NCBI GenBank assembly: GCA_050084985.1
Contig: JBITNC010000001.1
Location: forward strand, 167,462,001 to 167,526,000
DNA: 64,000 nt
DNA from: Nageia nagi
Taxonomy: Eukaryota; Pinophyta
Direction: 5' to 3'
Shown: positions 49,708 to 60,600 of the stretch, piece by piece
Layout: each line of letters starts with the position of its first letter
Position numbering within the stretch: position 1 is the stretch's first letter
Made by a program: the position numbers and the translations under genes
Notes under the pieces: model-generated
Databases searched by the model: none
What the model saw: the letters and a program-made list of their open reading frames with translations, nothing else
Told to the model about the DNA's origin: nothing

Positions 49708-50055
49708 TGTTGTAATTTGCAAGTGCAAAAATACAAATTACCATAAAACAATCATTACCAATGCAAACAAAAAACACAGCAATTTACGTGGTTCACCCAA
49801 ATGTTGGGCTACATCCACCAAGCATAGGTATCAGTTATCTTATTATTCAGCTAATAGAGATTACAGTCAGGACTCACTCCTCTCTGACACACTCACAGCC
49901 TCAACAGGCATACAAATTTATAGCAATATATTAGAAACTGATCATTAATTATGATCTCAGCCATATTCTAACTTGGTTGCATTGGTTACAACCAATCCTG
50001 GTTTATAGGATCTAAAATCCTATTCACGGATGAGTTGTTATCACCATTTCTAACA
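49708..50055 (-). repeat. 3' LTR of block B copia (348 bp)
   Basis: Plus strand: starts tgttgtaatttgc, ends catttctaaca. It is followed by 'atctccacc', the complement of the polypurine tract (50056-50064). Confidence 0.93.
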
Positions 50056-50064
50056 ATCTCCACC
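50056..50064 (-). promoter_or_regulatory. Polypurine tract of block B copia
   Basis: The minus strand reads GGTGGAGAT directly before the 3' LTR. Confidence 0.75.
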
Positions 50065-50159
50065 TTGACAACAATTAACCTGATACCTTGCTCCTACTTC
50101 TATTCATCACCTTTTTTGCAAACCAAGAGAAGCCACACACCATTGTAGCTTCTATAACA

Positions 50160-50778
50160 ATACTGGTTTTGTGAACATGTCTGCACAGTTCTCTTTTGTA
50201 TGCACTTTTTCAAGAGAGACTCCACCTTCATCGATGACTTATCTTACAAAATGGTACTTGATAGGTATATGTTTTATTTTACTGTGATAGGATGGATTCT
50301 TAACCAAGTGAATAGCACTCTAACTATCACAAAGTAACTTTACTTTGTCCCGTATCCTTCCAAACTCACCAAATAAACCTTTCAACCAAACTGCCTCTTT
50401 GCAAGCATGTGAAGCAACTACATATTATGCTTCTGTAGTGGATAAACCAACAATGTTCTGTAGCATTGACATCCAACTAATAGCTCCACTTGTAAGAGTA
50501 AATACATACCCTAAAGTCAACCTTCTCTTATCCAGATCACCTACAAAATTAGAATCAACATATCCATAGACTAACTCACAACCATTGTTATAGGTGATAC
50601 AGTAATCACTTGTGCCCCTCAGATAAAGAAGCACCCATTTCACTGCTGCCTAATGCTCTTTACTTGGATTTGCCATAAACTTGTTGATAACCCCAACTAC
50701 ATGTGAAATGTCTGGCCTTGTACTAACCATCGCATACATTAGACTTCCTACTGCATTAGTATATGGTATTCGAGACAT
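50160..50778 (-). pseudogene. Copia RNase H region
   Basis: The minus-strand frame at 50643-50425 reads KWVLLYLRGTSDYCITY, then YGYVDSNFVGDLDKRRLTLG and ISWMSMLQNIVGLSTTEAE, the copia RNase H pattern. It continues through SAIHLVKNPSYHSKIKHI to CADMFTKPV near 50165. Stops separate it from RT (before MSRIPYTN and after NPSKEH), so the polyprotein is broken here. Confidence 0.85.
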
Positions 50779-51798
50779 CTATTCCTTTTCTTCTTTTGTA
50801 CTAGGACATAAACTTGAAGAAAGATTAAAATGGGAAGCCAAAGGGACTGAAACTAGTTTCACATCATTCATACCAAACCTCAAAAGTATCTTCTCAACAT
50901 ACTTTTGTTGTGACAACCAAAGCTTACCATTCCTCCTGTCTTTGAATATCTCCATACCCAAAATCTGTCTTGCTGCTCCTAGATCTTTCATGTCGAACGT
51001 CCTAGCCATCTGAGCCTTTAACCTGTTGATCTCAGTTATGCTTTTGCTTGCTAAAAGCATATCATCAACATACAATACTAAGATAATGAATATGCCATTA
51101 TTCAATTTCTTAAAATAGACACAATGATCATACTCACTCCTTGTATAATTTTGGCTCACCATGAAAGAGTCAAATTTCTTGTACCATTGTCTGGGTGATT
51201 ACCTCAGACCATACAATGATTTCTTGAGTCTGCACACAAATTTCTTATTGCGATTCTGAACGAACCCTTCTGATTGTTCCATGTAAATTTCCTCATCCAA
51301 ATCTCCATGTAAGAAAGCAATTTTAACATCTAGTTGCTCCAACTCCAAATCAAGCAATGCAACTAATGCTAACACAATTCGAATTGAAATAGTCTTTACA
51401 ACTAGTGAAAAAATCTCATGAAAGTTAATACCTTCTTTCTGAGAATAACCTTTCGCAACCAGCCTTGCTTTGTACCTTTTCACCTTATCATCAACATCTT
51501 TCTTCAACTTGTAGACCCACTTGCAACCTACAATTTTCCTATCTCTTGGAATCTCTACCAGGTCCCATGTAGCATTCCTCTCTAATGCTTTCATTTCATC
51601 CTTCATCGCTTCTTTCCATTTATCATTGTTTGAACCCTTCATAGCTTCCTGATAGCATGAAGGTTCATCATCATTAGTACTTAAAGAAACTGATGAACCA
51701 AAATTATCATACCTTCTTGGAGGAACTCTGATCCATGTAGACCTCCTTAGGGTAGTTTGTGGTTCATCCATAATCTGTTGAATGTCATCATCATCCAC
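50779..51798 (-). pseudogene. Copia reverse transcriptase region
   Basis: The frame at 51798-51199 contains TWDLVEIPRDRKIVGCKWVY, RLVAKGYSQKEGINFHEIFS, LDVKIAFLHGDLDEEIYM and CRLKKSLYGLR, then a stop. The frame at 51162-50779 resumes with SEYDHCVYFKK and the catalytic LYVDDMLLAS near 51080-51055. The motif set matches copia RT, and the active-site aspartates are intact. At least one in-frame stop lies after LYGLR. Confidence 0.9.
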
Positions 51799-51958
51799 AT
51801 TTTCTTCTGCAGGAACTTCTTCATGAACATCTTCAGGAACTTATTCACGTTCATTTTCATTTGTAGTTGAACTGGTTTCAAACTGAATCCTTTGATACTT
51901 AGGTACTTCTTACTATTTCATTTGAACATCTTCATTTGATTTGATGAGAGATGATTCA

Positions 51959-52804
51959 TCAAAATATTACATCTCTGTTAATGGTGATCTTATGGGCAGT
52001 AGGATCCCACAACCTGTACCCCTTAATACCATCACCATATCCAACAAAGATACGTCTTTTTGATTTTGGATCTAATTTAGAATGTTGATGTTTCAGAATT
52101 AAAGCATAGGCATCACAACTAAAAAATTTAAGATTAGAATAATTACAAGGGTGACCTGTCCATACCTCCTCAGGAATTTTGCATTCTATTGCTGTTGATG
52201 GTGATCGATTCACCAGATAACAAGCTATAGTTACTGCTTCTACCCATAGTTTCTACTGCAGATTAGCGTTACTAAGCATACTCCTTACTCTCTCTAGAAG
52301 AGTCCTATTCATGCATTCAACAAATCCATTTTGCTGAGGAGTATAGGTAGTGGTCTTATGCCTATCGATCCTAAATTCCTTGCAATAATTCTCAAACTCC
52401 ATTGACGTAAATTCACCACCATTATCTATTCTTAAACATTTAATAGATCTACCAGTGCTCTTTTCCACTAAAGTTCTAAATTGCTTGAAAACTATAAATA
52501 CATCAGCCTTACTCTTTAACATATAGATCCACACCTTCCTAGAGAAATCATTTATAAAAGTTACAAAATATGATGATCCTCCATATGAAATAGTAGGGGA
52601 TGGCCCCCAAACATCAGAATGAATATAGTCTAGGATTCCTTCACTGGTGTGTCTTTCGATTTTAAATCTCTGCCTATTTTGTTTTCCATAAACATAGTGC
52701 TTGCAGAAATCTAATTTTAAAGACTTTAAGCTAGGAAGTAACTTGTGATCAATTAATACCTTTAATCTTTGTTCACTCATATGACCCAACCGTTGATGCC
52801 ACAA
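51959..52804 (-). pseudogene. Copia GAG-pre-integrase and integrase region
   Basis: The frame 52804-52253 starts MWHQRLGHMSEQRLKVL and includes the knuckle-like FCKHYVYGKQ. The catalytic residues appear in HSDVWGPSP, RIDNGGEFTS and NGFVECMNRTLLERV, so a D, D, E triad is present. The C-terminal part, 52213-51959, has VWTGHPCNYSNLKFFSCDAY and RRIFVGYGDGIKGYRLWDP. A stop separates the two parts. Confidence 0.9.
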
Positions 52805-52941
52805 TCGAATAGAATCACTGTCACTCTCAGATACTGCTGTTGCATGATCTGATTCAGTCCTCCCTTCTAACAGAAAAAGATTACCAATGTTCTTTGTTTT
52901 ATAACCAGTAGAATTCCTTTGTAGACTTTCATAACTCCACC

Positions 52942-53400
52942 TTAAATAATGGTCTTATAGCCTCCTCTGTCTAAGACTCCCAAAGAGATTAGGTTCTTCC
53001 TAAGATCAGGTACATGTCTTACATCAGTTAGTGTTTTAACAGTTCCATCAAACATTTTAATTTGGATGCTACCAATCCCCACAACTTTAGATGAAATATT
53101 ATTACCCATGTAAACAACTCCATCATCTATAGACTGGTAAGTAATAAACCAATGTCTATGAAGACACATGTGGTTTGAAGCACCAGAATCTAATAGCTAA
53201 TGTTGATCATGATGTGAACCACTATTAATTGTTAAAACTTCATCAACTATACCTGAACCTATTACTGAACTTATTTCAGTTGCATTTGCTTCCTTCGTCT
53301 CCTTTTGAGGGTCTTCTTTGGAGGTTTGGTGTCGCTTCCAACAGTCCTTCTTCAGGTGTCCAAATTTTCCACAAAACCAACACTTGAGCTTGCTCTTTCT
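52942..53400 (-). pseudogene. Copia zinc knuckle and aspartic protease region
   Basis: The minus strand near 53390-53340 encodes CWFCGKFGHLKKDC, a perfect CCHC knuckle for RNA binding. About 50 residues on, LLDSGASNHMC near 53190-53160 is the protease active site (D-S/T-G-A), followed by ISLGVLDRGGYK. A stop lies just before the LLDSGAS segment. Confidence 0.9.
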
Positions 53401-54066
53401 ACCTTTTGATTTTGATCGAGAGAAATCCCTCTGATCCTATCCTCTTTCTTTTGGTCTGCCTTTGACCACCAATGCCTCAGATGTAGAGGTTTCTAGATTT
53501 GATTTCTTCCTTGTTTCCTTAGATAGTAAAGCTCCAATAGTATCATCAAACTCAATAGTTTTTGTTGAACTAAAACTAATAGAGGTAACGAAATGATCCC
53601 ATGACACGGGCAAAGAACACAATAAAGTAATTGCCTTATCTTTGGATTCAAATTTCACACCCATGCTATTCAACTGGACTAGAAGAGTATTGAAAGTATT
53701 TAGATGATCAGCAATTTTCGTACCTTCCTTCATGTGCAAACTATACAGTTGTCTTTTCAGAAAGATCCTATTTGTCAAGGATTTCATCATGTATAAGCTT
53801 TCTAGCTTTGACCACAAACCAGCTGCTATCTTCTCTGTAACAATGTTGAACAGTACATCATCGGCCAAACACAGGCGTATGGCACTCAGTGCTCTCGCAT
53901 CCATCTCATCTCAATCTTCATCTATTATGGATGCGGGCTGCTTTGCTTTTCCCAAAAGCGCCTTCACCATTCCTTGTTGCATGAGCAGATCATGCATCTT
54001 AACCTTCCAGATCTCGAAATTGTTCTTACCATTAAACTTTTCAATTTCGAACTTAGCACTTTGCAT
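53401..54066 (-). pseudogene. Copia gag (UBN2 type)
   Basis: The likely start is the ATG complementary to 54064-54066: MQSAKFEIEKFNGKNNFEIW, a typical copia gag start. An in-frame TGA (complement of 53911-53913) follows about 50 codons later. The frame then runs through LADDVLFNIVTEKIAAGLW and LVQLNSMGVKFESKDKAITL to 53437. Gag would form the particle shell. One stop near the N-terminus and another before the knuckle disable it. Confidence 0.88.
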
Positions 54067-54410
54067 CTCATGAATTTTTTTCAGCGCATGAATTTTTCAA
54101 CGCTCCTTGTATGAGATAGGGGGTGCGTTGCACAAAATCAAAGAATGGAGCGTAAGGGCACTAGTGGGCTGGTGCTCCCTTTAGTCACTGAGGTGAGCGC
54201 TGGCTCCCTCTCGACTCTCCCTCTCAAAAGATAGCTAATTTCATTTATCAACACACCCTTCGACTTGGTCTCCAACGTCAGTGCTCCCTCTCAAGGATAT
54301 CCAAGCGCTGATGCAAAAAAAAAAACAAAAAATTCAGCAGCGTTTTCAGCAATGCGGCCTCTTCAGTGAGCGGCTTCTTCTAGTCTGCATCCTCCTTAGC
54401 TCTTCCTCAT

Positions 54411-54421
54411 CTCTGATACCA
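54411..54421 (-). promoter_or_regulatory. Primer-binding site of block B copia
   Basis: The plus strand reads ctctgatacca, the complement of TGGTATCAGAG (initiator tRNA-Met), two bases from the 5' LTR. Confidence 0.9.
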
Positions 54422-54423
54422 CT

Positions 54424-54771
54424 TGTTGTAATTTGCAAGTGCGGAAATACAAATTACCATAAAACAATCAATACCAATGCAAACAAAAAACACAGCAATT
54501 TATGTGGTTCACCCAAATGTTGGGCTACGTCCACCAAGCATAGGTATCGGTTATCTTATTATTCAGCTAATGGAGATTACAGTCAGGACTCAGTCCTCTC
54601 TGACACACTTACAGCCTCAACGGGCATACGAATTTATAGCAATATATTAGAAACTGATCATTAATTGTGATCTCACCCATATTCTAACTTGGTTGCATTG
54701 GTTACAACCAATCCTGGTTTATAGGATCTAAAATCCTATTCACGGATGAGTTGTTGTCACCATTTCTAACA
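54424..54771 (-). repeat. 5' LTR of block B copia (348 bp)
   Basis: Same length and ends as the 3' LTR. It is followed by the second cccct target copy at 54772-54776. Confidence 0.93.
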
Positions 54772-54776
54772 CCCCT
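54772..54776 (+). repeat. Target-site duplication, right (cccct)
   Basis: Second copy of the 5 bp target duplication of the block B copia insertion. Confidence 0.93.
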
Positions 54777-55999
54777 CAGAACACCTGTAATAGCTCCTGA
54801 AATGAACCAAAACGTATACAAGACTTCAAAAATCGTAACAAATCTATCATTTTCTATGAAAAGAAAAAGAAGGCTAGATATTTCTAAAGATGTAGTTAGG
54901 GATCAAAGAGTCCAGATCAAATGATGATAGTGCGTGCAAACAAAACCTAGGTTGAGAGCTGTTCTTAATGTATTTTTTCCCGTATTTCCTCCATTTTTAG
55001 CCATCATCCAAATTCTCTGTCTCTGATCTTGTTATGAAAATATGTACCGGTCTTTCCTCTGGTACTCTCTTCCTCTTTTTCTGCTTGCTATGGGAAAGAA
55101 TGTGCATAACAATCACTTCAATGGAAATAAAAAACAGAAGAACCAGCCCATGAAATAATGTTTTGGAGCCTGCTCCAACTTTGGTAAAAAATAGTACCAT
55201 AAAATCCGATCTAGAAAGTTTCAAATATGTAGTAAAGAAATACTTACATGATCTCTTTATTGCCAGAAGTGTTGCTCCACGTTTGATTAGATTGTTGCTG
55301 CTCCGACAGAACATGTAAATGTTGTCCCTCTGATCTTCCCTCCTTTATGGCTTCATTCTTGTCTGCTATGAGTACATTATCATTGTCAATCTGGTTAGTC
55401 AAAAGGCTATCAAAACAGTTATGGTTGGAGTAAGGCCTAAATTCCAATAGATCCATCTAAGAAAAGGAGACGTTAAATCTATGAAACAAGCCTAATAACA
55501 ACAATTCCTAGCCAATCTTTGTTTTGACACAAAACTCAATGTGCTCACAAGAGTTGGAGAAGGGTGTATAAATAACAAAATCCGAAGCTGTTCACGCGGT
55601 ATTCAAATTTTAATAGGACGACGCCTTTGCGTTTTCACGTGTATACCGCACCAAAAGTAATACTTCAAATATTTTATTCAATTTCTCCTTTTTCGTCAAC
55701 CAAATATAATCAAATATTTGCTCACGATATTTGTTCAAAACTAGTCTTAATCTTGGTCGGTAAAGCACTCTTAAGAGTATCTTCAATAATTACAATGTCA
55801 GACAGCTTAGAAAACCTTAAACTTCATTGGTGGTGCTTGAATTTCATGTTCAGCGGATGTTGACATTTTGCTGCGCTAGTCATGTTTTTCATGTTAATGT
55901 CCACACCTTCATATCCTTCAAGGGAGATTTTTCAGGAAGAGTTTATCCTTCATGGACAACTCCATCCAATTGTGCTACTTCCTTTATGATATATTATCA

Positions 56000-56670
56000 G
56001 TGTATATCAAAACTCATATGATGGGCGTATATCATGATGACATTGTTCCGTTCAGATATATCATGGGCGTATATAGAAGCTACATAATGGGCAAGTATTG
56101 AGACCTGCTAGAAAAAATTCTTCAGTTTGGTGAGATATATGATGGGTGTATATTGAACCTATATCATGGGTGTATAGCGAGAACTTGAAAAAATTAAGAT
56201 TTTGTGGAATGGATATATCACGTACGTATATCAAATATATCATGGGTGTATAGCAAGAAACATGAAAAACCTAGAAATTTTCAAACTAGACATATGATGG
56301 GCATATATCACTTAAAACAACATGGGCGTATAGCGATAATTAAGAATGGAAATTTTTTAAATTTTTAAAAGAAATATATTACAAGCGTATAGCAGTTATA
56401 TGAACTAAAAATGGAAATTTTTTATATTTATGAATGAGATATATTACAAGCATATAAAGGTTATAAGAGGGGCATATAATGAGAACTAGGAATGGAAAAT
56501 TTTTAAATTTTTGAATGCAAATTTATTATGGGCGTATAGTGGTTATAATATGTATGTATAGCAAGAATAAAAAAAATTAAATTTTTGAATGAGCTATATT
56601 GCAAATTTATAGCGATAATTTTAGTTATATAACGAGCTTATAGTGCACCTATCATGGGCATATATCGAGA
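56000..56670 (+). repeat. Interspersed short motif array, 'atgggcgtata' type
   Basis: About 17 copies of a motif near 'tatcatgggcgtatagc' occur at irregular 25-55 bp spacing, all in plus orientation, with AT-rich filler between them. Some are weakened to 'acaagcgtata' or 'aatgggcaagta'. A smaller set of the same motif lies at 62920-63135. Confidence 0.8.
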
Positions 56671-58150
56671 TCTATAAATATAAAGTTGAATTTTCAAGCA
56701 TGTATTTACCACTCCTACTTTGTCAGACATTAAAAAAAAAAAGAAAATGATCCCACACTAAAACATTTGCAGACCATCCTGGACGGTGCTGCCAAGATGA
56801 GCACTTATACTAGTACTCATTCTCGTATCCCTATTTAAGTTTTTTGTTCTTTGAAAGTGTTTATCATTTGTTTATTTTCCTTTTTATTCATCAACTAAAA
56901 ACCCTTACCATATCTTATGATATTACAAAGCATTGTGTATGGTACCGCTACATGGAGCTTTCTACTAACAGAAGCACGGTGACCATCCTAGTATGCATTC
57001 CTGTTAAATTTATTTGGTTAGTTTTTTTCCTCATAAATTCTCTATAATAGGGTTTTTTGGTTAGGTTATTTCTTATGATAGAAATATGATTATAAAGATT
57101 AATTGAATTAATAACAAACCATGTTCCAAATTTTCTAATTTTGGGCATTATTTGACAATGTGTAGGGCTTAGGGTTTGATAACTATATAGATTCATAGTT
57201 AGGATTTTTTTTAGTTAGAACCATCTTTTTAATAAGAAACCTTCTTTCAAATTTTCCAATATGGGACATTGTTTGATAATGCATAGGGTTTAGGGTTTGA
57301 TAACTATATAGATTCACAGTTAGGGATTTTTCTCCAGTTATAACCATATTTCTTACAAGAATAACAAATATATGCAAAGGAAATACTCTTTTAACCAGTC
57401 TTTGATGTATTTACAAACCTTGTTACAAATCTCCCACTTTCGGGTATTGTATTAAAATTATGTGAAAATAAAATTGATAATGTTATTCTTCTATAGTTAA
57501 CTTCAATCTGACTACAACTAGGTTTCCTTTTTATTCTTCAACCTCTCATTAATTTTCTTACTCCATTTAACATCTTTTGAACTTAAATCCAACTACATCA
57601 AGTTGTCTTTTTAATTCATCAATCTTACTCCATCTACCCTCAATTGAACTTCAATCCAACTACATCCATGTGTCTTTTTGATCCTCAATCTTTCATCAAT
57701 GTCCTTACTTGTTTATCATCATCCTAGTTGCCCACTTATCCATAACAAAATTGAAATAAAAACATAAGATGGAGCATATTTAGTCTCCACCAAACTAAAT
57801 AATGCTTCTATAAATGCCCTGATTCCTACATTCTTATGTAATGTAAAAGCACCTAAGATAAGCATAAATTTCATCTTGGTAATAAATTTGATAGCTTACT
57901 CAAGTGCTTCATCAGATGAAATAGTTTAATAGAATCATTGCATTCCATGAAACTATGTTTGAATCATGTCTACTAGGTAACTAAAAACCACAACATTTAA
58001 CATAAGTATACTTTTTACTTAGTCTTTGATGTATCGATAAACCTTGTTGCAAGTTCATACTTTGAATATGTTACTTTTTTTTAATTGCAGGGAAGTTACA
58101 CTTATAATTTTGAAATGTGTTGTGAAAATGTCCCTATCAATGATGGTATA
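56671..58150. other. AT-rich spacer with a ~140 bp tandem duplication
   Basis: 57040-57190 and 57195-57330 are near copies sharing 'agggtttgataactatatag' and 'aattttc'. Otherwise no gene is seen. It may be leader or intron sequence of the transposase-like gene that follows. Confidence 0.5.
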
Positions 58151-59099
58151 TGCCAAATAATACACACTTGATTTTTATTATTTTGAGTGGGTAGTACAAG
58201 TACATGTTGATCTTCTATTTTTTTGTTTTAGGAACACACCATACAACTTTCTAAGTAGGAGTTTAGAAGCTTGCATTGGGTACCTAATCATAGAGAGGTA
58301 TTTGTAGATTCCATTGCAAGAGAATGGATAACCATCAAGAAGGGTGATAGAATTCAATATGGGAATTATGGTTTGATTAATGGTGTTCAAAAAGGTAACA
58401 ACCAGAGGTTAGACCAACATGGGAGCCAAGATCATGAAGGTGCACCACCAGTTCCTCCTCTACCAAGAGGTAGAAGGCCAGCTGATGGTATTAAAAAACT
58501 AGCATTCGATAACCAAAATAAATACATAGAAAATAGCAAGGATATAAATAAGGTGATGATGAGATAATTTATAGTAAGCATTATAAAGTGTTAGGCGGTC
58601 TTTATTTTAAGTATGATGTCAAAGATAGAAAAACATTACCATAACCAACCATTGTTAAAATGCAAACAAACTAGAAGAGTATAATGCTAAGGGTAGAAAA
58701 AAAAAAATTGGATCATTATAAACATGACTTCAATAAGGGGCATGTGAAATTTATCATACAAGGGAAGGTAATAAAACAACATTTCAATAAGAATTTAAAA
58801 AAAAATTCAAAGAATGTTGTTATTAGATATTTGTACAAATATACAATATTTTTGCTTGTTGACATCATAAAATTATTGATAGGATTTGCCACATATTTAA
58901 GGGTCTTCATGTGCAATTGAGTTTTAGTCTACATAAAATGCTCAAGGTGTTAATGATGAGGTTAATGTTGATCATGAGGTGAATGATCAGGTAACTCCAA
59001 TTTCTTATAATTTAATTTGAACTAAATTCTATATTTTTGTATTCAGTTGAGGGTCTCTAAAGTATTATTTGACATGCAGGTAAGGCATAATAATATTCA

Positions 59100-59345
59100 T
59101 CCATTTTCCCCCAAAAAGGGTCAAAAGGTGCATCTCCTTGACCCTATTAGTAATATAGTGGGGTTTGGTGATGTACACAATGATATTCCCGCTAGAACAT
59201 ACCATGGTACCACTATTGGTGAAGGGCATGTTTCAATAGAGGTGATAACAGTTGATTTTAGAGGTTACAAGGTACCCATACCCAATGGGGATGCTACAAC
59301 ATTGGGAGAAGCTCTTTGGGGTTTTGTGTTATGGGACACTAACTT
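59100..59345 (+). repeat. Tandem-duplicated exon, copy 1
   Basis: An open coding segment with KKGQKVHLLDPISNIVGFG. It is repeated about 430 bp downstream at 59536-59775. Confidence 0.85.
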
Positions 59346-59535
59346 AGTGCAACCTAAGTGCTAACAATCCATAATAGCCCAACATGTATAATCATTCCTA
59401 AATTTATATCAAATGTCTACGCAATTAATGATATTTGTGTTTTATAATAATTATATTTTTTAATTAACTGACTTCATTTTTTGTGTAGACAAATGTTGGT
59501 CCATAACTACAACAATGTGTAAATGATGGATCATT

Positions 59536-59775
59536 TTCCATGAAAAAGGGTCAAAAGGTGCATCTCCTTGATCCTCTTTGTAATATAGTTGGGTCTGGTA
59601 ATGTGCATAATGATGATCCTATTAACACATGCCATGGTAGCACTATCGAAGAGGGGCACGTTTCTATAGAGGTGATGTGATGTAATTTTAGTGATTACAT
59701 GCTACCCATACCCAATGGGGATGCTACTACTTTGGGAGAAGCTATTTGGGGCTTTATGTTATGAGAAACTAAATC
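59536..59775 (+). repeat. Tandem-duplicated exon, copy 2 (with stops)
   Basis: It reads KKGQKVHLLDPLCNIVGSG, then HGSTIEEGHVSIEVM and a TGA, then PIPNGDATTLGEAIWGF. The stops show that this copy is no longer usable, although the surrounding residues are still conserved. Confidence 0.85.
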
Positions 59776-59889
59776 ACTACAACTTGATTTCCAACCTCCT
59801 ATTATAACCCAATAGGTATAATCATTCCTTGTTTTATATCAAATGTTTCCTATTTGTTTCATAACAAGTATATTTTTTAATTAATTTTT

Positions 59890-60330
59890 CATTTCATCAT
59901 TTTGTTTATGATATAAAATAACATGCATAAAGAAATGGAGTAGAAGAAGGATATAAATGAAGGAGAAGATCATGAAGAGCAAGGGTTCCAAGAACAACAT
60001 GTTGAAGATGCTGCAACATGGACTGAGTATGTTACATAGTCCACACAAGATGCCACAAATGAAATAAAAAAAGTATTCTTCATTCCAAAAATAACACAAT
60101 TTAGTCAAAGTTGATTTAAACATTTTGAAAGTAATGTTCACCAATGCATCATTTTCTTTATGATATAGTATAACATGCATAAAGGAATGGACAAGAATTA
60201 GTATTTAAATGAAGGATAATGTTGTGAAGATGTAGGGTTCCTAGAATAGCATGTTGTAGATGTTGCAAAGTGGACCTAGCCCATTACACAGACAACATAG
60301 GATGCCACAAATGACATAGTGTAGGTATTA
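59890..60330 (+). repeat. ~255 bp tandem duplication
   Basis: 'tttatgatata' then 'taacatgcataaa' then 'gatgccacaaatga' occurs from 59893 and again from 60148, with many substitutions. It is part of the same stepwise internal growth as the duplicated exon. Confidence 0.75.
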
Positions 60331-60456
60331 TTCATGCTATTTGTAAGGAATATTTTCCATGTTTATACATATTATTTACATACATGTACACTAATGTAGA
60401 CCCTTTTCTCAAAACCCCTATGCATATCCTACCATCAAAGTACTCTTTGATGAATT

Positions 60457-60600
60457 CCCATACCTTTTTCCACATCCCCCTATATTTGTTGGCACATTCC
60501 TGAAGAATGAATGCCCATACCTTTTTCCACAACCCCCTATATTTGGTGGCACATGCTTGAAGAATGAATGACCATACCTTTTTCCTAGAATAACATTTAA
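60457..60600 (+). repeat. 57 bp minisatellite, 2.5 copies
   Basis: 'cccatacctttttccac' starts at 60457, 60514 and (as 'accatacc...') 60571, an exact 57 bp step. Confidence 0.9.

Larger units (their letters stand above)
49708..54771 (-). mobile_element. Ty1/copia retrotransposon, recent (5064 bp)
   Basis: Two 348 bp LTRs enclose a minus-strand gag-pol. It has a TGGTATCAGAG primer-binding site, a GGTGGAGAT polypurine tract and a perfect 5 bp target duplication. Counting by eye, the LTRs differ at 14 of 348 positions (4%), 11 of them transitions. Gag, zinc knuckle, protease, integrase, RT and RNase H are all readable, with few stops, so this is much younger than the copia element of block A. 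It sits antisense to nothing: both it and the host WRKY copy read on the minus strand. Confidence 0.95.
49511..55456 (-). pseudogene. WRKY50/51-like pseudogene (copy B), split by a copia element
   Basis: This is the duplicate of the gene at 27326-28242. Exon 1 is 55456-55248, exon 2 is 55087-54947, and exon 3 is split into 54796-54772 and 49707-49511 by the copia insertion at 49708-54771. Splice sites are conserved. Three independent lesions exist. First, a TAA (complement of 54997-54999) replaces the tyrosine codon two residues before WRKYGKK. Second, 5 kb of copia lies between codons for the two zinc cysteines. Third, the final HNH has become HNN, losing a zinc ligand. Exon 1 still codes 70 residues with seven changes from copy A. 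Intron 1 is shorter than in A. It cannot yield a DNA-binding protein. Confidence 0.92.
40990..55935 (+). repeat. Segmental duplication block B (14.9 kb, with one later insertion)
   Basis: Direct-orientation duplicate of 10031-28795, starting ~31 kb downstream. Without the copia element it is ~9.9 kb and keeps more of the ancestral sequence than A, including a full first module. It retains empty sites for all three insertions of block A (46726-46730, 47403-47410, 49251-49255). Confidence 0.85.

Noticed and set aside
56755-56775. 'cactaaaaca' as a CACTA transposon end
   Set aside because: No inverted partner (tgttttagtg) was found to the right and no 3 bp target duplication. It lies inside, not outside, the motif array.
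57165-57300. 'agggtttagggttt' as interstitial telomere repeat
   Set aside because: Only one or two units occur, within a larger ~140 bp tandem duplication. There is no array.
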